Shown in pieces: positions 1 to 10,100 of a DNA stretch of 30,384 bases. Below the pieces are notes generated by a model. The model was not told the origin of the DNA. It did not search any database and was given only the letters and a program-made list of their open reading frames with translations. Made by a program: the position numbers and the translations under genes. The DNA is from a virus, in the IMG/VR virus record IMGVR_UViG_3300049811_000026, positions 1 to 30,384 of that record. One strand, written 5' to 3'. Numbering within the stretch: position 1 is the first letter of the stretch; every line of letters starts with the position of its first letter.

Positions 1-2
1 CC

Positions 3-701
3 TACAAGAAGGGCGTGAAGATCGCCCCGAAGTGCTGGTCGAGCGACACCAACGTGCCGGACGCCGACGTCGAGACCCCCGTCGCAAAGACCTGTGCCGA
101 GTGCCCGATGAGCGCCAAGAACTCCAGCCCGAACGGGCAGGGGACGGCGTGTCGGATCTCGTGGCGCACGGCGGTGGTGCTGCCGAACGACCCGTCCGGC
201 GACGTCATGCAGTTGGTGCTGCCCGCCGCCTCGTGCTTCGGCAAGGAGGAAGCCGGGCGCTGGCCGTTCCGCCCGTACGTCCAGATGCTGGCGAGCAACA
301 ACATCAGTGTGGGCCGCGTCATCACCAAGATGCAGTTCGACACGGCGTCGTCGGCGCCGAAGCTGCTGTTCTCCCCGGTCGGCGTGGTTCCGCCAGATGT
401 TGTACCGGTGATCAAGGAGCAGGCGACTTCCACGGCCGCGCTGAACGCTGTTAAGCTCAGCGTCTACAAGCCGAAGGAGGGCATGCTCGGCGAGGGTGAG
501 GCCGACGACGGCGAGCAAGGGGCACAGGACCAGCAGTCCGTACAGGTAGCCCCGGAGCCGACGAAGGTTGAGCCGGCAGCCGCTACCCCCGAGGCTGAAC
601 CCACCAAGACCCCTGAGCCGACGGTGCGGGCAAGCAAGAAGAGCGAAACGCCCGCCTCGCCGGACCTTGGTGCCGTCATGGCCAAGTGGGCCAAGAAGTG
701 A
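3..701 (+). CDS. Conserved phage protein with Cys cluster, possibly ssDNA-binding (5' truncated)
   Basis: The frame is open to the left edge, so the true start lies outside; the GTG at 15 is probably internal. The N-terminal part has a pattern I recognise from many phage proteins near replication genes: a PKCWSSD segment, then a CAECP motif, a further Cys about 20 residues on, and an R-x-AVVLP strand. The Cys residues could bind a metal. The last 90 or so residues are a low-complexity tail rich in Glu, Pro, Thr and Ala, ending in basic residues (MAKWAKK). A globular domain with an acidic disordered tail next to a primase-helicase resembles phage single-stranded DNA-binding or recombination accessory proteins, but no OB-fold signature can be proved by eye. 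It is followed after 8 bases by the helix-turn-helix gene, so the two are probably co-transcribed. The function is inferred; that it is a real gene is clear. Confidence 0.7.
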   Translation, partial: YKKGVKIAPKCWSSDTNVPDADVETPVAKTCAECPMSAKNSSPNGQGTACRISWRTAVVLPNDPSGDVMQLVLPAASCFGKEEAGRWPFRPYVQMLASNNISVGRVITKMQFDTASSAPKLLFSPVGVVPPDVVPVIKEQATSTAALNAVKLSVYKPKEGMLGEGEADDGEQGAQDQQSVQVAPEPTKVEPAAATPEAEPTKTPEPTVRASKKSETPASPDLGAVMAKWAKK

Positions 702-709
702 GGTAGACG

Positions 710-1021
710 ATGTCTCGCCAATACAGCAGCAAGTTCTTGGCTGACTTGTATGCCAGCGATTCGAACTCGCTGGGGGTCCGGCTTGCCCGGGTCTGCGTCG
801 AGGCCAAGCTGCCGGCTGCTTACGTTGCCGTGGCTCTGGAGACGACCCGCACGACCGTGTACGGGTGGTTCAGGGGGCAGGGTATTCGTGAAGGCAAGTG
901 GCAACTGGTCGAGACGTTCATCGACGTAGTCAAGACTGACATGGCCAACGGGTTGCTACCAGCGAAGAACGCCAAAGAAGCGAAGAAATACTTCGAACAG
1001 ATGCTGGGGGTTCCCCTGTAG
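710..1021 (+). CDS. Small helix-turn-helix DNA-binding protein
   Basis: 103 residues. ATG at 710 is preceded by GAGGT with suitable spacing. Residues about 25-56 read as a helix-turn-helix of the XRE/Cro type: VEAKLPAAYVAVALETTR, then TTVYGWFRGQG, where the second helix with Y-x-W-F is typical of a recognition helix. The C-terminal half is helical and basic and may serve for dimerisation. A role as regulator of the adjacent early or late genes is likely but inferred. It lies between the Cys-cluster protein and an intrinsic terminator that begins 24 bases after its stop codon, so it is probably the last gene of its transcript when termination is efficient. Confidence 0.72.
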   Translation: MSRQYSSKFLADLYASDSNSLGVRLARVCVEAKLPAAYVAVALETTRTTVYGWFRGQGIREGKWQLVETFIDVVKTDMANGLLPAKNAKEAKKYFEQMLGVPL

Positions 1022-1044
1022 GTCGCGACTACTTTCTGACAACC

Positions 1045-1074
1045 ATGGCGGGTGACCTCACCCGCCATTTTTTT
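1045..1074 (+). terminator. Intrinsic (Rho-independent) terminator
   Basis: A perfect inverted repeat, ATGGCGGGTGA at 1045-1055 and TCACCCGCCAT at 1058-1068, is separated by CC, giving a 10 bp G+C-rich stem with a 4-base loop. It is followed directly by seven T residues at 1068-1074. This is a textbook intrinsic terminator for plus-strand transcription. It lies between the helix-turn-helix gene and the primase-helicase gene, whose likely start is only 10 bases beyond the T run. It therefore either insulates the primase from upstream transcription or attenuates it. Confidence 0.85.
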
Positions 1075-1084
1075 CTCTGTGGGC

Positions 1085-3901
1085 ATGGAAACTCTATACC
1101 GGACCATCTTGCCCGCGCAGGGTACGTACTGCGTAAGTGGCATAGCTAAGACAGGGAGGATCGTTAATAGGTTTGCAGAGAGTGTTGACGCGGTATTCGA
1201 TCTCGTTAATGAACTCCGGGGGGAGTGGAATGTCTTCGTTGCCCCGAATTCCTTCGACGGGTCCAGCCGCCGGGCAGACAACGCTCTGTTCAGCAAATCC
1301 TTCTTTATCGATCTTGACGTTGGCGATAGCAATAAGAAGTATCAATCGAAAGAGGCCGCCTGTGAAGCGCTAGACAAGTTCCTCGACGCAACCGGACTAC
1401 CCCCGCCGTTCTTGGTCGATACGGGTGGGGGCCTGCATGCTTACTGGCCACAAGACCGCGATGTCCCTATTGCGGAATGGCGGATCTACGCAGGTCGGTT
1501 TAAAGACCTCTGCACGAAGCATGGACTGCTCATCGACATGGCAGTCACGGCAGACGCAGCCCGCATCATGCGGGCGCCCGGTACCCTCAACTATAAGTTC
1601 GATCCGCCACGTGAGACGAAAGTCCTCATGGTGGTGCCGGCTTACGACTACGATCTTTTCCGGGAATTCTTCGGGGAGGTCGAGCCGGGCCTGCGGGAGA
1701 TCCTCGCCACCGCTGAGCGCGGGGTGGATCCGGATGTCTACGACCATTCTCAATTCGCGAATTACGAATACGACTTCTCCGTAATCGCGACGCATAGCTT
1801 GCAGGGCAACGGCTGCGCCCAGATCGCAAACGTCCTGATAAACGCCAAGACCATCGAGGAACCGCTGTGGCGGGCTGCCCTCTCGGTGGCGATGCGCTGT
1901 GTCGATGCGGACCCCGCCATCTACCGGATGTCCGAGGACTATGATGGGTATAGCCCACAGGAGACGCTACGCAAGGCGGGCGAGACCCTCAACGCCACGT
2001 GGGCATATAGCTGCAAGAAGTTCGCTGACCTGAACCCGGCCGGGTGTCAGGGGTGCCGGTTCGCGGGCAAGATCCCCTCGCCGACCCATCTCGGGCAGCG
2101 GGTGAAGGCACTGCCCCCGGTACCGGAAGCGCCCAGCGAGGCCGAGGCGGAACAGGAAGACGAAACGCTTGCCCTGTTCTTCGACGTCTTCCGCAAGAAT
2201 AAACTTCAGCCATTTAGTCGGGGCGTCAACGGCGGGATCTACTACACCCCGCCACCACAGGTGCAGAAGGACGGCACCACGCTGCCAGCGAAGCCAGTTC
2301 TGATCCTGAAGCATGACCTGTACCCCGTGAAGCGGATGTACAGCAAGGCGACGGGCGGGGCGCTGCTCGTGCGCTACCGGCTGCCCAAGGACCCTCAACG
2401 GGAGTTCCCGATCCCGTCGAAGATCTTCCACGCCACTGACAAATTCCGGGAGTTGCTCGGCCAGTACGAGGTATCTTTTCCTATCGAAGCGACTCAATTA
2501 GTCATGAAATATATCACAAAGTGGAACGACTACTTGATCGACGCCAGCACGGCGGCCAACGTGCGCACCCAGATGGGGTGGACCGAGGAGATGGATGGTT
2601 TCGTCATCGGGGCCAGCGAGTATCGAAAGACCGGCGAGATCATCACTACGCCAGCCGCGCCCAACGTCAGGAACATCGCCCCGCTGCTCCGGGCATCGGG
2701 GGAGTACGGCATGTGGCGGGCTGCCATGGACGAACTGAACACGCCCAGTCTGGAACCCCATGCCTTCGCCGTCTTCTGCGGCTTCGGCTCGCCACTCATG
2801 GCCTATACAACTACTCCGGGTGTCACGGTCTGCTACACCGGCCGGACCGGCTTCGGCAAGTCGGGTGCGCTGTATGCGGCGCTGAGTCTCTTCGGGCAGC
2901 CCCGGGACCTGTCGCTCATGGACCAGAGCGCCACGGAGAACTCGCTGATTGGCCGATACCTCGTCTACAAGAACATCCTGTTCGGACTGGATGAGGTGCA
3001 GGGGATGACGGCCACGGCGCTGGGTAACACCATCCACCGAGTCTCGCAGGGCAAGCCGAAGCTGCGCATGCAGTCGTCGGTGAACGCGGAGCGCGAGATC
3101 GAGGCGTCAGCCTCGCTGATCATGTTTATGACAACCAATCGTGATCTTAGCGAGGTCATGAAAGAGATCCGGGCCATGCCGGATGGTGAGGCTGCACGTT
3201 TTGTTCAGATAACGTTGCAAAAGCCGCAAGCGTTCGAAGACGACCCCCTCATGGGGCGCCGGGTCTTCAACGTCTTCCACGAACACTTCGGTCATGCTGG
3301 TCCAGCCTATATACAACATCTATTCAAGGTTGGGGACGACGAGATCCGGAAGCGCATCAGCCGGTGGGGCAAGCGCTTTGCCGACATCTTCGGGCGAGAT
3401 ACCTCGTTCCGGTTCTACGAGAACCTGATCGCCGCGTCGTTTGCCGGGGCTGAGCTAGCCTGCGAGGCGGGCATCGTGGCCTTCGACCTCGACCGAGTGT
3501 TCCACTGGATCATGGAACAGATGGTCAAGATGCATGAGACCTATCGAATCGAGAACGTGGATTACGAAGAGATCCTTGCCGACTTCCTCAACGACCACCA
3601 CTCCCGGTTCCTGATCGTCCGGGACAAGCAGATTGTCACCGAACCCCGGGGCGAACTGATCGGGCGCTGCGAGATACACAATCAGATACGCTATGTATCA
3701 ACGATTGCACTGAGACGGCACCTGTCGAAGCTTGGGGTCAATACCAAGGATTTTGCAGTTAACCTCATGAAGAAGGGGATCATCAAGGCGACAACCAAGA
3801 AACGTCTGGGCGCTGGCTGGCCCGGCGGCGCGGATATCGGTGCAGTGGCAGCCTACGAACTGCACTGGCAGGTACCTGACGATGTCCTCGACAAGTCTTG
3901 A
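1085..3901 (+). CDS. Primase-helicase: AEP/PrimPol-like N-terminus, DUF927-like P-loop ATPase C-terminus
   Basis: 938 residues from ATG 1085. The earlier in-frame GTG at 1052 lies inside the terminator hairpin and is unlikely. The N-terminal domain has the archaeo-eukaryotic primase signature: FFIDLDVG with acidic D76 and D78, GGGLHAYW with H118, and ADAARIMRAPGTLNYK with D157 and R160. A Cys group follows (C310, C321, C324, with C272 or C244 as possible partners), as in the metal-binding linker of related primases. The C-terminal half is a DUF927-type helicase ATPase with Walker A GRTGFGKSG at 586-594 and Walker B ILFGLDEVQ with D636 and E637. The last 100 or so residues look like a winged-helix or DNA-binding tail. 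The protein is expected to prime and unwind phage DNA, doing the job of T7 gp4 with unrelated domains. No clear ribosome binding site precedes the start. Confidence 0.9.
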   Translation: METLYRTILPAQGTYCVSGIAKTGRIVNRFAESVDAVFDLVNELRGEWNVFVAPNSFDGSSRRADNALFSKSFFIDLDVGDSNKKYQSKEAACEALDKFLDATGLPPPFLVDTGGGLHAYWPQDRDVPIAEWRIYAGRFKDLCTKHGLLIDMAVTADAARIMRAPGTLNYKFDPPRETKVLMVVPAYDYDLFREFFGEVEPGLREILATAERGVDPDVYDHSQFANYEYDFSVIATHSLQGNGCAQIANVLINAKTIEEPLWRAALSVAMRCVDADPAIYRMSEDYDGYSPQETLRKAGETLNATWAYSCKKFADLNPAGCQGCRFAGKIPSPTHLGQRVKALPPVPEAPSEAEAEQEDETLALFFDVFRKNKLQPFSRGVNGGIYYTPPPQVQKDGTTLPAKPVLILKHDLYPVKRMYSKATGGALLVRYRLPKDPQREFPIPSKIFHATDKFRELLGQYEVSFPIEATQLVMKYITKWNDYLIDASTAANVRTQMGWTEEMDGFVIGASEYRKTGEIITTPAAPNVRNIAPLLRASGEYGMWRAAMDELNTPSLEPHAFAVFCGFGSPLMAYTTTPGVTVCYTGRTGFGKSGALYAALSLFGQPRDLSLMDQSATENSLIGRYLVYKNILFGLDEVQGMTATALGNTIHRVSQGKPKLRMQSSVNAEREIEASASLIMFMTTNRDLSEVMKEIRAMPDGEAARFVQITLQKPQAFEDDPLMGRRVFNVFHEHFGHAGPAYIQHLFKVGDDEIRKRISRWGKRFADIFGRDTSFRFYENLIAASFAGAELACEAGIVAFDLDRVFHWIMEQMVKMHETYRIENVDYEEILADFLNDHHSRFLIVRDKQIVTEPRGELIGRCEIHNQIRYVSTIALRRHLSKLGVNTKDFAVNLMKKGIIKATTKKRLGAGWPGGADIGAVAAYELHWQVPDDVLDKS

Positions 3902-4109
3902 CCCGAGAGACATGGAAGAACCCGAGTGGGTCTTCCCGTTCAACTTCATGAAGCAGGGGGATAGTTTCTTTATCCCAAGCGTACGCCCAGCGATCATGCT
4001 CACCAAGGCGATCAACGCGGCCCGCAAGGAGGGCTACACGGCCCGGGGCTTCGTCACGCGTGAGAATGGTCTGCTGGGCGTACGGGTCTGGCTGTTACTT
4101 TTCAGGTAG
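3882..4109 (+). CDS. Small conserved phage protein with GDSFFIP motif
   Basis: 75 residues from the ATG at 3882, which overlaps the end of the primase gene by 20 bases and has a CAGGT 9 bases upstream. An in-frame ATG at 3912 gives a 65-residue alternative. The core, a GDSFFIPS loop, then a helix (MLTKAINAARKEGYTARGFVTRE) and a final GVRVWLL strand, is a pattern I recognise from short uncharacterised proteins that follow replication genes in many phages. No function is known to me. Its last 15 bases overlap the 3' end of the oppositely oriented giant virion gene, so the two transcription units converge with no gap. Confidence 0.72.
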   Translation: MSSTSLDPRDMEEPEWVFPFNFMKQGDSFFIPSVRPAIMLTKAINAARKEGYTARGFVTRENGLLGVRVWLLLFR

Positions 4110-7100
4110 ATAGCGGTTCTGGTCGGCCATGTAGGCTCGATAGACAGTCACAAACGAACCCTTCAGGCGGTTCAGCCGCTTTTCTTCCTGCCGGATTAAC
4201 TCCTTGCGCATACCCGGCGTCATCTCACCAAGCTTGCCGTCGCGGATTTTGTTCATGGTCTCCCGAACTTGGTCGATCTGTGTCTTGTACGCCTTATAAG
4301 CATCCACGATGTCCAAACTGCGTGGGTTCGACACGAGATAGTCGGCGTAGCGGATCGGGTCCTTCAGGTTCTGAAGTTTGGTGATCCGCTGCTGGAGGTC
4401 CATCACCTGACGCTCATAGCGAGCGAACTTCGTCGCGTCGGGGCTAGGCTGCCGACCAAAGAAGCCACTGAAGAGGATCGAGTCACGCTTCGGTTCGAAG
4501 TCCTTCTTATCCATCATCCACGCACTGAGACCGTAGACGCTGCTGACGCCGTTCACCAGACCAGACGCGTAGTTCGTCAGGAAGTAGTGATACAACTCAG
4601 GCTCGATGTCGATGGCGTTGTCCTCCCCCGCTGCTTTGGCCGTGATCTCCTCGATGAACTGGGCGAGGTCGTTGTAGACCTCAGGCACGCGGTCAACCGC
4701 CCGGTAGGCGTCGCCATACTTGTTATGGCTGTTGGCCTTGTAGATCTCCTGTCCCAGACCATTAATGTTCACGAAGTACTCTACTAGCGGACGGGCGACC
4801 GTGGGTGATGCCGAATCAAGCAGCCACCATACAGACATCTCAGCAGCGGAGCGGTCGCTGGTACTGTCGAACGGGTTGAACTGGGCCACGGGCAGGGGGA
4901 GGTACGTGTCCGCACCGATAGACATGATGTTGCCCATCATCTGCCGACCGCCCTGATCCCCCGCAGCGAACGCAGCTACCTGAGCGCCCGACGACATCAA
5001 CGCGCCGAGACCGAAACCCCACGGAATCTGGTAGAAGTCTTTCTCGTCATCACCGAACCCAAAGAAGGACATCGGGATGCGGAGATTCCGGGTCCACAGT
5101 TCCTTGTTGTCGTAAGCGACGGCGTTCCGCTCCTCGTCGTCTTCGCCGCCCATCATCCGGGCCATCATGTAGCTCATGAAGCCCATGGAGGCGAAGAGGA
5201 CGCTGGTCATGGTCGCGTTCCGCTTCTGCTGCTTGATCTTCTTCATCGCCGCAGCCATAGCCACAGGGTCCTTCTGGACCTTCTCAGGCAGACGGTTCAG
5301 CAGCGTCGTCATGTCCGAGCGAAGCAGGGGGGCGATGGCGTCGAGGGTCCGGACCGCACCGGTCGCCGTCGGGCGGAAGAACATGAACAGGCTGCCCAGC
5401 GTCTTGCCGATCCGACCAACCTGTTCGAAGTTGATCAGGTTCTTGGTGTAGGCAGTGGCGTTCACTCGGGCAGCCGCCTCAGCCTCAGCCGGGGCGATGC
5501 CCTTGCCGATCAGTTCGCGCTTCACCTCGGACTTGTGGATGTCGTAGGCAGCGACGCGGGCCGACAACTCAAACATCATGGCCCAGTTATCGAAGAACTT
5601 GTCTAGCTGCTCGCGCTTGGCGGCGCGCAGCAGGTTCCCCAGCGCCCCCTTGCCCTTGCCGTACCGGTTGACGATCTCCTCGGGGAGCGCCTCGCGGGCG
5701 AAGGACTGGACGTAGGTAACGGCGCCACCCGACATCAGAAACTCGTAGGCACTCCGGTACTGGTAGGCGGTCTTCGGGTCGTTGGCGAGCTTTTCCAGCG
5801 TGGCGATGTCACCGTTCGCATAGAGCTTGGCTGCACGATGAGTGTGGACGAAACCCAGCCGGGCGACCCGGGCCGAGACGGCGCCCAGATACTTGAACCC
5901 AACCAGCGCACCCTTCTCGGCGCTCAGCACGCCCGCGTTGGTGAAGATGTCACGGACGAAGTTCTTCAGGCCGAAGGACAGGTTGAACCGGGTGAACTGC
6001 TTGCCGATGAAGGCCGTGGCCGCCCCCACCGCGCCGAAGAACGCCTGCACGAATTCATCGTCCTGCGAGTAAGCACGCTGGAGCATCTCCTTCTGCTCTT
6101 TCTTCGTGAGCGTGTAGACCTCGATGCTGCCGTCATCGTTGTAGTAGATGAACTTGTCGTTGCCGAGGGTGAGTTCCTTGGACAATTCCTTGGCGCGGTC
6201 GGAGAACTTGATCAGCTTCGGCTTGGTCTTCTCCTTCGACTCGATGTGCCCCTGCTGGATCGCGTTGCGAGTTGCCCCACGGGCCTCGGACTGGGCGACG
6301 CGCATAGCGGCGCGCACCGCGTCCATCTGGATCTGGATGACCGGCGGCGTACCTTCCTCGGTCCGACCGCTGAAGCCGACGGCGACCTCGTTCTTGAACT
6401 CGGGGCTGTAGCGAGGGCCACCGTAGTCCATCATCTGCTCGCGGGTGACGTTGCTGACGATGCCCTTGTAGGGCACGTAGTTCTCCCAGCCGTACAGCCG
6501 CTTGATGTTGGACACGCCTTGTGACCAGAAGTTGGCCTCGATGTTCAGGCGCTCGGTTTCATCCTGAATGCGTCGCATCGTCTTGATGGCGTCTTGAATG
6601 GCACCCTTGCCAACCCGCGTACCGTTCTTCAGGTACCCGTTATCATAGATATCCTTGAAGTCCTGATACTCATCCGGGTGGATGTCGCCGAACACCTGAT
6701 ACCGCTCGTTGTCGATGTTGATGATATCCGGGTCAACAGGCGCGGGCTTGCTCGATGCGTTCTTGCCGTAGTCCTCAAGGCTACGCCCCTCGGGCTTCAG
6801 GTACTTGCTGCCCGGCTCGGTGATCTTGTAGAGCAACGGGCGATACGTCTTCTCGATCAGGTCTTCGAACGCCTTCTTCTCCGCTGCGTTGGCGAAGGAG
6901 GTCTTGTTGTGCATCTTCTCCCAGATCATCTCCCGGAGAGTGGCAGCGCCCACCTTGGTCTTCTGGACCTTGCCCGTCTTGTCCACGGTGGTGATGCTGA
7001 AGACCTTGTTGTCGTCGTCCAGAGGCACGTTGAGGGCGAACAGCGTGCGGCGCCGCTCCTTGGCATGGAGCATCATCATGGTGCGGTCCACGAGAACCGC

Positions 7101-10100
7101 AGCCTCCTTGACGTCCATACCGGTCTCGGCCGAGAGCTTGCGCACCGCCTGTTCGAAGGCGGCGAAGTCCGGGTCGAATACCGAACTCACCAGCCGCCGG
7201 GCGATACCCGACGAGTTGGTGATGTGGTCCATGAAGTTGTTGAATGACTTCAGGGGGTCCGCGTTCCGGGTGTAGATCAGCAGATCAGACAGCCAAAGCT
7301 GCTGCTGCAACTCGTAGCCCAGCCGACGGTCATTCTGGACCTCGCGTACGAGTTTGCTATACGTGTCGTACTTGAACGTCGCCTGCCAGAACTGCCGGAA
7401 GGTCGGACGCTTTTTCAGGTACTTCCAGAAGACCTTGCTACCGTCAGCCAGAACCTGTCCTACCGTCCGCTTCGCTGGCGGCGGGGCCTTGAGTTTTTGC
7501 CCGGGAGTGTTCCGCTTGGCAGCGAGCGAGTAGGTCAGAGGGGCTTTCTGGTCCTCCTCCCGCCGGGCGATATTCTCAACCTGAATCTCGTTGATGGCGC
7601 CATCACTGGTCAACTGCTCAGTGATGCGGAGCGCCTCGGTCAGTTCCGTCTCGGCACCAGCCGGCAGGCCCAGCATCTCGCGGACCCACTTCACGAACGT
7701 GCCGAACAGCCCGTTCTTTGGGTTAGGGGACGGGAGACTCTCAAGGAACCGCTGGAAATTCGGGTCGCTCAGGGCATAGGGCAGGACTTCGTCCGGCAAC
7801 TTGTGGAAGCCTCCGGCACGCTTCTTCTTGAAGATGCCGCTCGCTGCATCCTCGATCCCAAATTCCTTGATCGCCTCAGGTGTCATCGCTTTCATGACGC
7901 GATCAGCGAAGTCGTCGTACTGGTGCATCAGCTTGGCGAGCTTGCTATTGCGGCCAATCCGGACGTGCCCAAGGCCGATCTCACGCAGGGGCTGGATCAC
8001 CGCATGAACCAATTCGTGCAGGGCGATGGTCGGGTTGCTGCCGTTCTTCGGATGCAGGACGACATCGACGCCGAGGTTGCCGGTGCCGGGATCGATCTCG
8101 GGATCCGCCTGCCAGTTGATGATGGCCTTACCAGCGGTACGGATCTTGCTGTCGTAGGTCAGGGGACCGAACTTGACTCCAGCCACGCTCTCCAGCCGTT
8201 CCAGTACCTGTTTCACGTGGCGGGCAACGGCCTTGACGGCATTACTCTCGGCCTCTTCAGCCAGATAGGTAGCGAGTTCGACTAGCGTCTTCCCGTCGGT
8301 CGCGTCAACGAAGTCCTTGCCCGTGACCTCGTTGACGTCAGGGTTCTCGTTCTTGGCTTTCTTCCGGGACTTGGCCGGCGTCGTAGTAGCGGTATCGGCC
8401 TCAGTCGTCGTACCAACGAGGTCTTCCGTCGCGTTGACGTTCTCCAGTTCAGGCTTGCGGGCAAGCTGGGTCTGGGCCTCGGTGGGCACGTCGGCATTGG
8501 CGCGCTGAACCGTCCCCAGCCCGGAGAGGTTGACCGTCTCTACAGCCGACTCTACGGCCTCAGCGATCTCTTCTTCCGCCGTAGCTTTCTCCGCTTCCAC
8601 CTGTTGGGCGTCGGTGCGGCGCTTGCCCGTGATGCCTGCTTCCTTTCGGGCCTGCTCGGTCTCAACGACACGGGACTGGGCCTCCTTCTTGGCAGCCTCC
8701 TCAGCCTGCGCCATGGACTTCGCGACGCGGTTGCGGACCGTGACCTTCTCGTTGACTGACCGCTCCAGTTCACTCAACCGCGCTTCAATACCCAGCCGGA
8801 CCTCAGCCCGCTTGTCAGCCGTGGCCTTGGCCTTCTCCATCTCGTTCAATTCAGCGATGAGAGCGTTGTACTCACGCGTGGTGAACGGACGGTAGGGGCT
8901 GCTCTCGGGCAGCTTCATCGCAGGCGCAGCGGGGCCAACACCGTTCGCCAGAACGCGCAGTGTGCGAAGCTTCTTGTATAGTGGATCAGCCTCACCAGTA
9001 ACAACAGGGGCCGCAGCATCCTCCATCTTCCGGGAGGCTTTGGTGTTGTAAGTACGGGTCTTGGCAGTCTTGTTCCCACGAGGAGGCAACTTCAGGCTGA
9101 CCAAGTAGTCGTCAGTGAGTTCGCGATAGTTCTTCTCTGCCGTCAGGGGGGTGACAATTTTATCCGCCTCAAGCTTCTGCATGAGGGCGAGATAATCCAG
9201 AGGGTCACGGATGGCCGAGACCGACTGTCTGAACTCCCGCAACAGAGGGATCTCGTAGAAAGCATTCCGCGCACGGGTTTTAAGGAACGCGAGTGCTTCC
9301 TTGTAAAGCTCAGAACTTACACGAGAGCCGCCAGCTTCCTCATTAAAGCGGCGCTGTCTACGCTGCGCGTTGTATGCAGTAGTTTCAGCGACGTTGAGTT
9401 CCCGGCGGCGGTCATCCTCCTGTTGGCGGACCTTCTCCGCTGCCGCAGCATCCGCTTTCTTCTGTGCTTCCTTCTGGGTCTTACTCCGCTGGGTGGCCGA
9501 CCCGACCGGGGCAGCGAGGAGTTCCGCGACGTCAGCCTGAGCCGCAGGGTCCCAGACGACGCCGTTCTTCGTCATGTCACGTAGCAGCCGGACCAGCGGG
9601 ACGTCTTTCCAGTCTGTCCAGCCGTGCTTACCCTGCTTCAGCTTGAGGCGATCAACAAGCTGCTGGGTGAGGTCACGCTGGTCTTGGGGAAGGGCAGCGC
9701 GGAGCGTCTCAAGGCGTGCAGCTTCGGCTGCTCTGGCCTCACGGCGCTGTCTGGCGTTGTAGCCGGTGTTTACCGGCGCGGCCCCGGGGGCCGCGTTCGC
9801 GGCCGCGTTCGTGGCCGGCGGCGGAGGGGGCGGAGCTTCTTGGCCAGTAACCTGAACGGCATCGGTAACACCCGGTGGAGCCTCTTGTACGGGTGTAGCA
9901 GCGGAAGCAGTAGGCGGCGGACTAGCAACGGCGTCGCCAGTAGCTGGAGAAGGACCAGTAGATTCAGGGGCCGAATTCTCAGCAAGCCGCGCCGCTGCTT
10001 CCTCGGGACTCAGAACGCGGGGCATCGCGTTAGGATCGTTTCTTGGGCGGGGAATAATGACACTGCGGTCGATAAGCTCTTTCTCAATGAGCTTCGCAGT

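Noticed and set aside
1052-1084. Upstream GTG start of the primase-helicase frame
   Set aside because: It lies inside the perfect inverted repeat of an intrinsic terminator, has no ribosome binding site, and adds 11 residues (MTSPAIFFSVG) encoded by the hairpin and T run.
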